Shown piece by piece: positions 16,362 to 24,802 of a DNA stretch of 34,715 bases (position 1 is the stretch's first letter; every line of letters starts with the position of its first letter). The notes under the pieces are model-generated. The model saw only the letters and a list, made by a program, of their open reading frames with translations, was not told where the DNA came from and made no database searches. Made by a program: the position numbers and the translations under genes. This stretch comes from Candidatus Ventrousia excrementavium. GTDB taxonomy: Bacteria; Bacillota; Clostridia; Oscillospirales; Butyricicoccaceae. The DNA lies in NCBI GenBank assembly GCA_018714845.1, contig DVMR01000038.1, forward strand, positions 1-34,715, written 5' to 3'.

Positions 16362-17137
16362 AATATTACGTCGTCGACGCCTTTACCAAAGAGCTCTTTG
16401 CCGGAAACCCCGCCGGCATTTGCCCTGTGGCCGACTGGCCGGAAGAGCGGCTGATGCAGAGTATCGCCGCTGAAAACAACCTGTCTGAGACCGCCTTTAT
16501 CCGCAAAAGCGGTGAAAAATACGACATCCGCTGGTTTACGCCGACGGGCGAGTTTGACCTGTGCGGCCACGCGACGCTGGCGTCGGGTTTTGTCGTCATG
16601 AACTTGCTCGAGCTGGGGCGGCAGGCGGTGGACTTTTCCAGCATGAGCGGGCTGCTGCGCGTCACGCGTGAGGGAGAGCTGTATCAGCTCGACTTTCCGG
16701 CCCGCCCGCCGCGGCAGATCGCGCCGCTCCCCATCGTCGCGCAGGCGCTGGGGGCGCGTCCGCGGGCATTGTATCTGGCGCGCGACCATGTGGCGCTGTT
16801 TGATACGGTCGACGAGGTGCGCGCGCTTGCGCCCGACTTTGACGCCATGCGGCGCATCGAGGGCTGCATCGGCCTTGTCGCCACGGCGCCGGGCGATGGC
16901 AGCTGCGACTTTGTGTCGCGGTACTTTGCCCCGCACGACGGCATCGTCGAGGACCCGGTGACCGGCTCGGCCCACTGCACGCTGGTGCCGTTCTGGAGCG
17001 AGCGGCTGGGCAGGCGCGAGGTGACGGCCCGGCAGATTTCGGCGCGCGGCGGCACCCTGTACTGCCGCGACGAGGGCGAGCGGGTTTTGATTGCCGGACA
17101 TGCGGCGCTGTACCTGACGGGGGAACTGCACCTGTGA
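16358..17137 (+). CDS. PhzF-family isomerase/epimerase-like protein
   Basis: A 259-residue member of the PhzF (diaminopimelate-epimerase-like) fold. The two halves are visible: residues 1-120 with GNPAG, the putative catalytic Glu44 in NLSETAF and FDLCGHATLA, then residues 130-259 with EDPVTGSAHCTLVPFW. No phenazine genes are nearby, so this is one of the many uncharacterised housekeeping homologues; substrate unknown. The ATG overlaps the stop of the Ca2+-ATPase, and the PAP2 gene overlaps its end. The three genes form one operon. Confidence 0.92.
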   Translation: MKYYVVDAFTKELFAGNPAGICPVADWPEERLMQSIAAENNLSETAFIRKSGEKYDIRWFTPTGEFDLCGHATLASGFVVMNLLELGRQAVDFSSMSGLLRVTREGELYQLDFPARPPRQIAPLPIVAQALGARPRALYLARDHVALFDTVDEVRALAPDFDAMRRIEGCIGLVATAPGDGSCDFVSRYFAPHDGIVEDPVTGSAHCTLVPFWSERLGRREVTARQISARGGTLYCRDEGERVLIAGHAALYLTGELHL

Positions 17138-17673
17138 TGCAGGCGCTTGGGCAGCTCGAAATGGCGGTGCTTGAGTGGCTGTACGCCCTGCATGGCAACG
17201 CTTTTTTTGACGGGCTGATGCTGTTTGTGTCCTGGCTGGGCAACGGCGGCATGATTTTTATCGCGCTCAGTGTGGTCATGCTGTGCATTCGGCGCACACG
17301 GATACTGGGCGGAATCTGCGGCACGGCCCTGGCGCTGGACGCACTGGTCGTCAACGCAGCGCTCAAGCCGCTGGTCGCGCGGGCGCGGCCCTTTGCCGAT
17401 GGCGTGTTTGAGCTGCTGCTCGAGGCGCCGACGGACTACTCCTTTCCCTCGGGCCATACGGCGGCCGCATTTGCATTTGCCTTTGCACTGGCGCCGGCGG
17501 GGAAAAAATGGAGCGCCGCGGCCATTGCCTTTGCCTGCCTGACCGGCTTTTCGCGCATGTACCTGACCGTGCACTTTCCCACGGACGTGCTGTGCGGCGC
17601 CGTCATTGGTGCGCTGTGCGGGCGGGCCGCGCTTTTTCTCTGGAAAAAGGCGCTCAGACGTGATATAATATAA
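17134..17673 (+). CDS. PAP2-superfamily membrane phosphatase
   Basis: A 179-residue integral membrane acid phosphatase. The three catalytic motifs are visible: KPLVARARPF (near 75), PSGHTAAAF (near 107, general-acid His) and SRMYLTVHFPTDVLCG (near 140, nucleophilic His). Several hydrophobic helices surround them. Family members remove phosphate from lipid pyrophosphates such as undecaprenyl pyrophosphate or phosphatidylglycerol phosphate. The start is GTG at 17134, overlapping the PhzF stop, or ATG at 17137; GGGGGA spacing slightly favours the GTG. The uppP gene follows 137 bases later. Confidence 0.9.
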   Translation: MMQALGQLEMAVLEWLYALHGNAFFDGLMLFVSWLGNGGMIFIALSVVMLCIRRTRILGGICGTALALDALVVNAALKPLVARARPFADGVFELLLEAPTDYSFPSGHTAAAFAFAFALAPAGKKWSAAAIAFACLTGFSRMYLTVHFPTDVLCGAVIGALCGRAALFLWKKALRRDII

Positions 17674-17810
17674 AATTGTTCAGATGACAGATTTTGTGCT
17701 GGTCCTGCGGCCTGCGGAACGATGAGGCGCGGGCTGTTTTTGTCCCGCAGGAAGGGCCGGTACTGGTGGCGCGCGGATGCCGCGCAAAGCAGATGAATGG
17801 AGGAAGCGTT

Positions 17811-18623
17811 ATGCCGGTTTGGCTTGCGGCGCTGCTCGGTGTCGTGCAGGGACTGACAGAGTTTTTGCCTGTTTCGTCCTCGGGACACCTGGCGCTGTTT
17901 CAGAATATCTTTGATATGTCTCAGTACACAGACAACCACATTGCCTTTGACATAGTTCTGCACCTGGGGACGCTGGTGGCGGTGGTCATCGCCTTCTGGT
18001 CCGATATTGTCGGGCTGGTGCGCGACTTTTTTGGCTGGGTGGGCGACGGCTTCAGGGTCAAAAAAATCCCCGGCCGCCGCATGATTATCATGCTTATCAT
18101 CGCGACACTGCCGCTGGCTGTGGGTGCGCTGCTGGAGAATGCGGTCAGCGCTGCGTTCCAGAGCACGCTGCTCATCGGCTGTGCGCTTTTGTTTACATCG
18201 GTGCTGCTGTATCTGGCCGACAAGCTGAGCCACGGGCGCAAAACAGCGCGCGATGCGTCGTATAAAAGCGCGCTTGTCGTCGGACTGATGCAGCTGGTCG
18301 CCATCATCCCGGGCGTCTCGCGCTCGGGCTCGACCATTTGCGGCGGCCTGTTCGTCGGGTTTGAGCGCCAGTTCGCCGTGCGCTTTGCCTTTCTTTTGTC
18401 CATTCCGGCCGTGGTGGGCGCGGCGGTTTTTCAGCTGCCCGACATCGCGTCGGCGGCAAGCGACGGCCTGCTCGTCTACGCGGTGGGCTTTGTGACAGCC
18501 GCCGTGTCCGGTTACCTGGCCATTCGCCTGGTCCGGCTGCTGATGAAGAAAAACAGCTTTAAGGTCTTTTCTGTCTACTGCGCCGTCGTCGGTGTGCTCA
18601 GCATCGTGTTCAGCCTGATTTGA
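17811..18623 (+). CDS. uppP: Undecaprenyl-diphosphatase (BacA/UppP)
   Basis: A 270-residue polytopic membrane enzyme that dephosphorylates undecaprenyl pyrophosphate, regenerating the lipid carrier for peptidoglycan and conferring bacitracin tolerance. Signatures are GLTEFLPVSSSGHLAL (residues about 14-29, with the catalytic Glu and Ser/His) and PGVSRSGSTICGGLFVG (about 166-182). ATG at 17811 with TGGAGGA is chosen; the frame is open upstream to 17694, but that part is not conserved and contains GC-rich dyads. The 137-base gap upstream shows no confident promoter, though TATAAT occurs at 17664-17669. Confidence 0.95.
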   Translation: MPVWLAALLGVVQGLTEFLPVSSSGHLALFQNIFDMSQYTDNHIAFDIVLHLGTLVAVVIAFWSDIVGLVRDFFGWVGDGFRVKKIPGRRMIIMLIIATLPLAVGALLENAVSAAFQSTLLIGCALLFTSVLLYLADKLSHGRKTARDASYKSALVVGLMQLVAIIPGVSRSGSTICGGLFVGFERQFAVRFAFLLSIPAVVGAAVFQLPDIASAASDGLLVYAVGFVTAAVSGYLAIRLVRLLMKKNSFKVFSVYCAVVGVLSIVFSLI

Positions 18624-18675
18624 CGGACCGGCGGCGCGGGGCAAGCGCTCATTTAACACAAGGGGAGTGGCCGTT

Positions 18676-21240
18676 TTGGCACAGCGCCAGCAAACAACAA
18701 AAAAAACATCTGCACGGGCTGCCTCTTCGGCCAAAAAGACTTCGGGGGGGACCCGTAAAAAGGCTGCGCAGAAAAAGCCGCTGGTCCGCCGCGAGCTCTG
18801 GGCGTTTGTTTTGTTGCTTTTGAGCTTTGTTGCCTTTTTGTCCTTTTTCAACGTCAGGGGCTTTGCGATTGACTGGTACCGCTGGCTGACGGGCACGCTC
18901 ATCGGGTACGGCTTTTACCTGATGCCCTTTGCGCTGCTTGCGGCGGGCGTGCTGCTGCTCGTCAAGCGCAAGGGCAAGGCGCGCCTGCGCGTGACGTGCA
19001 TCATGCTGCTGCCCGTTTTGATGGGCGCCATGCGCCACCTGCTCTTTGATGTGCAGGACTTTACCTTCAGCTTTGCCAGCTTCGGCGCCATGGCGGCCAA
19101 CGGCCGCGAGCTTGTCGGCGGCGGACTGTTGGCCGGCTCGCTGGGCCTGCTGCTGCGCGCCGCCTTTTCCAATATTGGCGCTTTGATTTTGTGCGTGCTG
19201 CTTTTTGTCGTCGCGCTGATTGTCGCCTGCAATGTCTCGCCCCGGGCGGTGTGGCAGCGCCTGAAGCCCCTGCCCGAGTCCGAGGAAGAGGCGCCGCCTG
19301 CGCGCGCGCCCCGGCGTGTACAGGGCAGGGCGCCGTCGCCGTCCGGCGGCCGCCGGGTTGACGTGTCTTTGGAAGAGGCTGAAATGCAAAGTCCGCGGCG
19401 CAGCCGCCGCAATCGTGACGAAGAGCCGCGCAGTGCGGATTTAATCGCGCCGCCCGGCGTGCCTACGCCGGCTGAGGTGCTGGCTGCGCAGGAATATGCC
19501 GAAGCGGTCGAGACGTCCGTGCCGCAGGCTGCGAACGACGAGCGCGCCGCAGAACCGGCCGAGCCGTGGATGCCGCCCTCTGCCCGGCCCGTGACCCCTG
19601 ATTTTTCCATTCATCAGGCTGAAGTCGCGCCGCCTGTGGCGGAAGCGGAGCCGCTGGCGGAAGCGGAAGCGGCGGCGGAGCCGGTGACAGAGAGCGCGCC
19701 CGAGCTTCCGGATGCGCAGCCTGAGCCGCCTGCCGAAGAGCAGGAGCACACGGCGCACGAGGAGCCGGTTCTGGCGGGCAGCTACCTGTATCCGCCCATC
19801 AGCCTGCTGCACGAAAGCCGCGGCCAGAACACCGACCACACAGACGAAATCCGCCGCTGTGCCGAGCGGCTGACCGATACGCTGCAGAGCTTTGGCGTCG
19901 AGACCACGATTGTCGGCGTCACGCGCGGCCCCACGGTCACGCGGTACGAGCTGCAGCCGCAGCGCGGGGTCAAGTTCTCGCGTATTTCCGGGCTTTCTGA
20001 CGATATTGCGCTGGCGCTTGGCGCGGCCAGCGTTCGCATTTCGACCATTCCGGACAAGCTGGCCATTGGCATCGAGGTGCCGAACGAGACCCAGCAGACC
20101 GTGACCCTGCGCGAGATTCTCGACAGCCCCGAATTCAAAGCCAGCAAGTCCCGGCTGTCCTTTGCCGTGGGCCGCGACATTGAAAACAAGTGCATTGTCG
20201 GCGATATTGCCAAAATGCCCCACATGCTCATCGCTGGTACCACGGGCTCGGGCAAGTCGGTGTGCATCAATTCGATTCTGATCAGCCTGATCTACAAATC
20301 GACGCCCGACGAGGTGCGGCTCATCATGGTCGACCCCAAAATGATTGAGCTGGGTGTTTACAATGGCATTCCGCACCTGCTCATCCCCGTTGTCACTGAC
20401 CCCAAAAAGGCGGCCGGTGCACTGGGCTGGGCGGTCAGCGAGATGATGAAGCGCTACAAGCTGATGAGCGAGCTGGGCGCGCGCGACCTTGCGTCGTACA
20501 ATGCTGAGATTCGCCGCCGCGGCGAGGGCGAGGTGCTGCCGCAGATTGTCATTGTCATTGACGAGCTGGCTGACCTGATGTTCGTGGCAGCCAACGAGGT
20601 CGAAGAGGCCATCGCCCGCATTGCGCAGATGGCCCGTGCGGCGGGCATGCACCTGATTATCGCCACACAGCGCCCGTCGGCCGACGTCATCACCGGCATC
20701 ATGAAAGCCAATATCCCGTCGCGCATTGCCTTTACCGTGGCATCGCAGATTGAGTCGCGCATTATCCTCGACGCCACGGGGGCCGAAAAGCTCATCGGCC
20801 GCGGCGACATGCTGTACAACCCGCTGGGCATGAGCAAGCCGCTGCGCGTGCAGGGCTGCTTTATCACAACGGGCGAGGTCGAAGAGGTCATTTCGTTTAT
20901 TAAAAACAACAGCACCGCTGATTATTCAGAAGAGGTCATGGAACACATCGAACGCCAGGCTGAATCGTCGGGCGGCGGCGGAGCGGCCGGCGACGCCGGC
21001 GAGGAAGAGGACAGCATGCTGCAGGCGGCCATTGAGGTCGTTGTGGACAGCGGACAGGCCTCGGTCTCCATGCTGCAGCGCCGCCTCAAGCTGGGATACT
21101 CGCGCGCGGCCCGTCTGGTCGACCAGATGGAAGAGCGCGGCATCGTCGGACCCTTTGAGGGTTCAAAGCCCCGGCAGGTGCTTATCACAAGGGACCAGTG
21201 GAAGGAAATGGTGCTGCGCCGGCAGGGGAAGGATGTCTGA
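18676..21240 (+). CDS. DNA translocase FtsK/SpoIIIE
   Basis: An 854-residue DNA pump that moves chromosome through the division or sporulation septum. About four N-terminal membrane helices (residues about 35-190) precede a disordered Ala/Pro/Glu-rich linker (about 200-370). The alpha and beta motor domains carry Walker A GTTGSGKS (near 520) and Walker B VIVIDELADL (near 625). The C-terminal gamma winged helix (about 790-850, SVSMLQRRLKLGYSRAARLVDQMEERGIVGP) reads orienting DNA sequences. The TTG at 18676, 8 bases after AGGGGAG, is preferred; GTG at 18667 overlaps that site. Whether it serves division (FtsK) or sporulation (SpoIIIE) cannot be told from sequence alone. Confidence 0.95.
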   Translation: MAQRQQTTKKTSARAASSAKKTSGGTRKKAAQKKPLVRRELWAFVLLLLSFVAFLSFFNVRGFAIDWYRWLTGTLIGYGFYLMPFALLAAGVLLLVKRKGKARLRVTCIMLLPVLMGAMRHLLFDVQDFTFSFASFGAMAANGRELVGGGLLAGSLGLLLRAAFSNIGALILCVLLFVVALIVACNVSPRAVWQRLKPLPESEEEAPPARAPRRVQGRAPSPSGGRRVDVSLEEAEMQSPRRSRRNRDEEPRSADLIAPPGVPTPAEVLAAQEYAEAVETSVPQAANDERAAEPAEPWMPPSARPVTPDFSIHQAEVAPPVAEAEPLAEAEAAAEPVTESAPELPDAQPEPPAEEQEHTAHEEPVLAGSYLYPPISLLHESRGQNTDHTDEIRRCAERLTDTLQSFGVETTIVGVTRGPTVTRYELQPQRGVKFSRISGLSDDIALALGAASVRISTIPDKLAIGIEVPNETQQTVTLREILDSPEFKASKSRLSFAVGRDIENKCIVGDIAKMPHMLIAGTTGSGKSVCINSILISLIYKSTPDEVRLIMVDPKMIELGVYNGIPHLLIPVVTDPKKAAGALGWAVSEMMKRYKLMSELGARDLASYNAEIRRRGEGEVLPQIVIVIDELADLMFVAANEVEEAIARIAQMARAAGMHLIIATQRPSADVITGIMKANIPSRIAFTVASQIESRIILDATGAEKLIGRGDMLYNPLGMSKPLRVQGCFITTGEVEEVISFIKNNSTADYSEEVMEHIERQAESSGGGGAAGDAGEEEDSMLQAAIEVVVDSGQASVSMLQRRLKLGYSRAARLVDQMEERGIVGPFEGSKPRQVLITRDQWKEMVLRRQGKDV

Positions 21241-21309
21241 ACGGCCGCGGCATGAGAGCGCGGTGCAGGCGCATATGGATAAGGGAAAACAGCGAAAGGA
21301 GAACACGGA

Positions 21310-21825
21310 ATGAACGGATTTGAAAAAATTGATGTCAAGCAGTTGCCGGGCAACATTTTTGCCATGTTTGACACGGGCTGGGCGCTGATTACGGCGGGAG
21401 ACGAGAGCCGTTGGAACACCATGACGATTTCATGGGGCCAGGCGGGCTGGCTGTGGAGCCGCCCCGTCGTCACCGCCTATGTGCGCAAAAGCCGCTATAC
21501 GCTGGAGTTCACCGAAGCGCGCGACTGCTTTACCATCAGCTTTTTTGACCAGGGAGACTGCCGTGCCCAACTCGGCGTTCTGGGCAGCAAATCGGGCCGC
21601 GACCTGGATAAAATGCACGAAAGCGGCCTGACCCCGGTCGAACTCGAGGGCGAGCGCGCTTTTGCCGAGGCCAGGGCGGTGCTGGTCTGCCGCAAGCTCT
21701 ACGCCGACTGGATCGACGCAAACAGGTTTTTGGACCCCGCGGTTTTTGAAAAATCCTATCCGGACCGCGGGGATGTCCACCGCATGTATGTCGCCGAAGT
21801 GGTTTCGGCATATGTCAGAAAATAA
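21310..21825 (+). CDS. Flavin-reductase-like FMN-binding protein
   Basis: A 171-residue single-domain protein resembling the flavin reductase-like/FMN-binding split-barrel family. The core has NTMTISWGQAGWLWSRP (flavin-phosphate-binding strand region) and CFTISFFDQ. It probably binds FMN and passes electrons to a partner, but no partner is evident. AAAGGAG precedes the ATG. It lies between ftsK and the radical SAM gene on the same strand, closed by a terminator. Confidence 0.82.
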   Translation: MNGFEKIDVKQLPGNIFAMFDTGWALITAGDESRWNTMTISWGQAGWLWSRPVVTAYVRKSRYTLEFTEARDCFTISFFDQGDCRAQLGVLGSKSGRDLDKMHESGLTPVELEGERAFAEARAVLVCRKLYADWIDANRFLDPAVFEKSYPDRGDVHRMYVAEVVSAYVRK

Positions 21826-21828
21826 ACC

Positions 21829-21854
21829 AAAGGGGGCCTTGCGCCCTCTTTTTT
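21829..21854 (+). terminator. Intrinsic terminator directly before the radical SAM gene
   Basis: AAAGGGGGC and GCCCTCTTT (one G-U pair) with loop CTTGC, then further T residues to 21854. It begins 3 bases after the flavin-reductase stop and ends 15 bases before the next ATG, with the ribosome binding site AGGAG only 2 bases after the T-run. Confidence 0.85.
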
Positions 21855-21869
21855 ACAGGAGAATGTTTC

Positions 21870-23921
21870 ATGCAGGTCGAGCGATATGATTTCCTTCCCG
21901 TTTCGCGGCAGGATATGGCGGATCGGGGCTGGTATTATTATGACTTTCTGCTGGTGACGGGCGACGCCTATGTCGATCACCCGTCTTTTGGCACGGCGGT
22001 CATTTCGCGCGTTTTGGAAAAGCACGGCTTCCGCGTCGCCATTTTGTCACAGCCCGATTTTCACTCAACCGCTGATTTTGAGGCCATGGGCCGGCCGCGT
22101 CTCGGCATTTTGGTCAACGCCGGCAATATCGATTCCATGGTCGCCCACTATTCCGTGGCCCGGCGGCGGCGCGAGAAGGACGCCTACACCCCCGGCGGCG
22201 TGGCAGGCCGCCGCCCTGACCGGGCGGTCATCGTTTATTCCGGCCTGGCCCGGCGGGCTTTTCCCGGCCTGCCTGTCGTCATTGGTGGCATCGAGGCGTC
22301 GCTGCGCCGGTTTGCCCATTACGACTACTGGGACGACCGGGTGCGCCGCTCGGTGCTCGTCGACAGCGGAGCCGATTTGCTCATTTACGGCATGGGCGAA
22401 CGCCCCATTGTCGAAATAGCCCGCCGGCTGAAAAAAGGCGAGAGCATCGGCGAGATTCGCGACGTGCGCGGCACCTGCTATATGGCGTCCGACCCGTCGG
22501 AATGCGCTTTTGAGGACGCGCTTGTCCTGCCGTCCTTTGACGCGGTCAGCACAGACAAAAAATGCTATGCCCGCGCTGCCTTTTCAGAGCAGAACGAGCA
22601 GGACTTTGTGCGCGGACATGCTTTGATTCAGCAGCACGGCAGCCGCTTTCTGGTGCAGAATCCGCCCGTGCATCCGCTTGAGGGCAAAGAGCTTGACGAC
22701 GTCTTTGCACTGCCCTATGTCCGCTGGTACCATCCGGATTACGAGGCGCAGGGCGGCGTCGACGCCATCAAAGAGGTGCAGTTTTCCATCATCCACAACC
22801 GCGGCTGCTTCGGTTCGTGCAATTTCTGCGCCCTGGCGCTGCACCAGGGCCGCTATGTCACGTCGCGCAGCCATGAGTCGGTGCTGCGTGAGGCGGAAAA
22901 AATGCTGCACAACCCCGACTTCAAGGGGTACATCCACGACGTCGGCGGGCCGACGGCCAACTTCCGCCATCCGGCCTGCAAAAAGCAGGCTGCGGCAGGC
23001 GCGTGCGCGGACCGGCAGTGCCTGTTCCCCACCCCCTGCCCGGCGCTTGACGCCGACGAAAGCGATTATCTGACTCTTTTGCGCAAGCTGCGCGCTCTGC
23101 CGGGGGTCAAAAAGGTGTTTATCCGCTCCGGCATCCGGTTCGACTACATGCTGCGCGACAAAAAGAGCGACTTTTTCCGCGAGCTGGTGCAGTATCACGT
23201 CGGCGGGCAGCTCAAGGTCGCGCCGGAGCACATCGCGCCCAACGTGCTGCAGGCCATGGGCAAGCCCTTTGCCGATGTGTACGACCGGTTCTGCAGCCAG
23301 TTTTACGAGCTGACAGCGGAGTGCGGCAAGGAGCAGTACCTTGTGCCCTACCTGATGTCGTCGCATCCCGGCAGCCGGCTTGAGGACGCTGTCGAGCTGG
23401 CGGTATACCTGAAAAAGCACCGCATGTCGCCCGAGCAGGTGCAAGATTTTTATCCCACGCCGGGAACGCTGTCGACCGCCATGTACTATACCGGCCTGGA
23501 CCCGCGCAATTTGAAGCCGGTCTTTGTGGCGCGCACGCCTGAGGAAAAGGCCATGCAGCGCGCGCTTTTGCAGTTCCGCAGCCCCAAAAACCGCGAGCTG
23601 GTACTGCGTGCTCTTGTTCTGGCAGGGCGCGAGGACCTGATTGGCAGCGGTCCCGACTGCCTTGTCCGGGGGCCGGTGCCCGCGCACATCCGCGCGCTGG
23701 CGCCCCGAAAGCCCGAAAAGCGCGGCGCTTCAGGCGCGCGGAGCAGTGTGCAGGGCAGACACAATGCGCCCGGCCGGCCCGCAGACAGGCGCGGCGCGCC
23801 GGGCAAAGCGGACAGGCCCGCAGCCGCCTCAGGCAGACAGCCGGCCGGCCAGACCGGCGCAGGCGGGCGGCAAAAGGGCGGCTTCGGCAAAAAGAAGCCG
23901 CGCCGGGAGCGCCGGCCGTGA
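21870..23921 (+). CDS. YgiQ-family radical SAM protein (UPF0313)
   Basis: A 683-residue protein of the YgiQ family. The N-terminal part (about 1-290) includes the UPF0313/radical-SAM N domain with a cobalamin-binding-like fold. The radical SAM cluster motif CFGSCNFC (Cys313, Cys317, Cys320) follows, then the Elp3-like core and C-terminal DUF3362-type region. The last 70 or so residues are basic, Gly/Arg/Pro-rich and probably disordered, perhaps contacting nucleic acid. By family it uses S-adenosylmethionine and a [4Fe-4S] cluster; its reaction is not established. ATG at 21870 follows AGGAG. It overlaps the QueG-like gene by GTGA. Confidence 0.93.
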   Translation: MQVERYDFLPVSRQDMADRGWYYYDFLLVTGDAYVDHPSFGTAVISRVLEKHGFRVAILSQPDFHSTADFEAMGRPRLGILVNAGNIDSMVAHYSVARRRREKDAYTPGGVAGRRPDRAVIVYSGLARRAFPGLPVVIGGIEASLRRFAHYDYWDDRVRRSVLVDSGADLLIYGMGERPIVEIARRLKKGESIGEIRDVRGTCYMASDPSECAFEDALVLPSFDAVSTDKKCYARAAFSEQNEQDFVRGHALIQQHGSRFLVQNPPVHPLEGKELDDVFALPYVRWYHPDYEAQGGVDAIKEVQFSIIHNRGCFGSCNFCALALHQGRYVTSRSHESVLREAEKMLHNPDFKGYIHDVGGPTANFRHPACKKQAAAGACADRQCLFPTPCPALDADESDYLTLLRKLRALPGVKKVFIRSGIRFDYMLRDKKSDFFRELVQYHVGGQLKVAPEHIAPNVLQAMGKPFADVYDRFCSQFYELTAECGKEQYLVPYLMSSHPGSRLEDAVELAVYLKKHRMSPEQVQDFYPTPGTLSTAMYYTGLDPRNLKPVFVARTPEEKAMQRALLQFRSPKNRELVLRALVLAGREDLIGSGPDCLVRGPVPAHIRALAPRKPEKRGASGARSSVQGRHNAPGRPADRRGAPGKADRPAAASGRQPAGQTGAGGRQKGGFGKKKPRRERRP

Positions 23922-24745
23922 CCCCGCGTCAGGCACTGCTGGAATGCGGCGCAGCAGACGCCGGAAGCGTCAGCTGGGCGTCAGCGGCCCGGCATATCGG
24001 CGCAGAACAGGCGCTGCGCTGTCAGGATGCCGTGCCGGGACTCGCCAGCGTGCATGGGGCGATTTTCCCCTATTATGCCGGCGATGAACCGGGCAATCTG
24101 TGCCTGTACGCCCGCGGCGAGGATTATCACCGGGTTTTGCGCCGCCGGCTTGAACAGGCGGCGCAGGCGCTGCGTCAGGAACATCCCGGCTGTGCGTTTG
24201 TACCCTTTGCGGACATCTCGCCCTTTCCCGAGGTCCTGCTGGGCGCGCTGTGCGGGCTGGGGGTGCGCGGTCAGAACGGGCTTTTGATTACGCCGCGTTT
24301 TGGCAGCTATGTTTTTGTCGGCCTGCTGGCCTCGACGCTGCCGTGGCCGGACAGCGCGGCCGAGCTGGGGGAGTGCATCGGCTGCGCGGCGTGCCGCAGG
24401 GCCTGCCCGGGCGGCGCGCTGACAGGGGACTTTGACCCGGAGCGCTGCCTGTCGCACATCTCGCAAAAGCGCGGCGAGCTCAGCGCGCACCAGCGCGCGC
24501 TCCTCGCACAGAGCCCGCTCATCTGGGGCTGCGACCGCTGCCAGACCGTGTGTCCCATGAACCGGGGTGCAGAGCAGACCGGTCTGCCCGAGTTTCGCCA
24601 GGACCTTATCTTGTCGCTCAGTGAGCGCGACTGCGCGCTCAGCGACCGGCAGTTCAGAAAAACGTATGGCAGCCGCGCTTTCAGCTGGCGCGGCGTCGCC
24701 CCTCTGCGGCGCAATCTGGCCCTGCAAGAAGGTAAAAAAGAATAA
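23918..24745 (+). CDS. QueG-like double-cluster iron-sulfur protein (short form)
   Basis: A 275-residue homologue of epoxyqueuosine reductase, which makes queuosine in tRNA. It retains the cobalamin-contact region ADISPFPEVLLG and GLLITPRFGSYVFVG (about 90-135) and two [4Fe-4S] clusters: CIGCAACRRACP (near 153) and CDRCQTVCP (near 204). QueG proteins are usually 310-380 residues with a longer N-terminal DUF1730 region and often HEAT repeats; both look reduced here. It may be queG or a paralogue with another role. GTG at 23918 overlaps the stop of the radical SAM gene, so the two are probably co-translated. Confidence 0.78.
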   Translation: MTPRQALLECGAADAGSVSWASAARHIGAEQALRCQDAVPGLASVHGAIFPYYAGDEPGNLCLYARGEDYHRVLRRRLEQAAQALRQEHPGCAFVPFADISPFPEVLLGALCGLGVRGQNGLLITPRFGSYVFVGLLASTLPWPDSAAELGECIGCAACRRACPGGALTGDFDPERCLSHISQKRGELSAHQRALLAQSPLIWGCDRCQTVCPMNRGAEQTGLPEFRQDLILSLSERDCALSDRQFRKTYGSRAFSWRGVAPLRRNLALQEGKKE

Positions 24746-24802
24746 AAAAACGCCCGCCGACCATACTAAGCCCAGCTTGTATGGATGAGAGGGGCGTTTT
24801 TT
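24745..24802 (+). terminator. Terminator/attenuator hairpin containing the ribosome binding site of the CBS gene
   Basis: AAAAAACGCCC (24745-24755) pairs fully with GGGCGTTTTTT (24792-24802), enclosing a second hairpin CCATAC-AAGC/GCTT-GTATGG (24761-24784, one bulged T). The T-run touches the ATG at 24803. GAGAGGGG, the apparent ribosome binding site, lies in and beside the right arm. The structure can stop transcription from the QueG-like gene, and it would sit in the leader of any CBS transcript starting upstream. Confidence 0.8.

Noticed and set aside
17674-17810. Upstream extension of UppP to 17694, or a structured leader
   Set aside because: The extension has no membrane or family similarity and lacks a ribosome binding site; the dyads (GCGGG/CCCGC, GCGCG/CGCGC) are short and expected at this GC content.
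17436-18902. 488-codon open frame on the minus strand across PAP2, uppP and ftsK
   Set aside because: It runs antisense to three recognised genes, has low-complexity composition and no domain.
19441-20652. 403-codon minus-strand frame inside ftsK
   Set aside because: Antisense shadow of the FtsK motor region; no ribosome binding site or domain.
22584-23687. 367-codon minus-strand frame inside the YgiQ gene
   Set aside because: Antisense to a radical SAM protein with intact cluster motif; product has no recognisable features.
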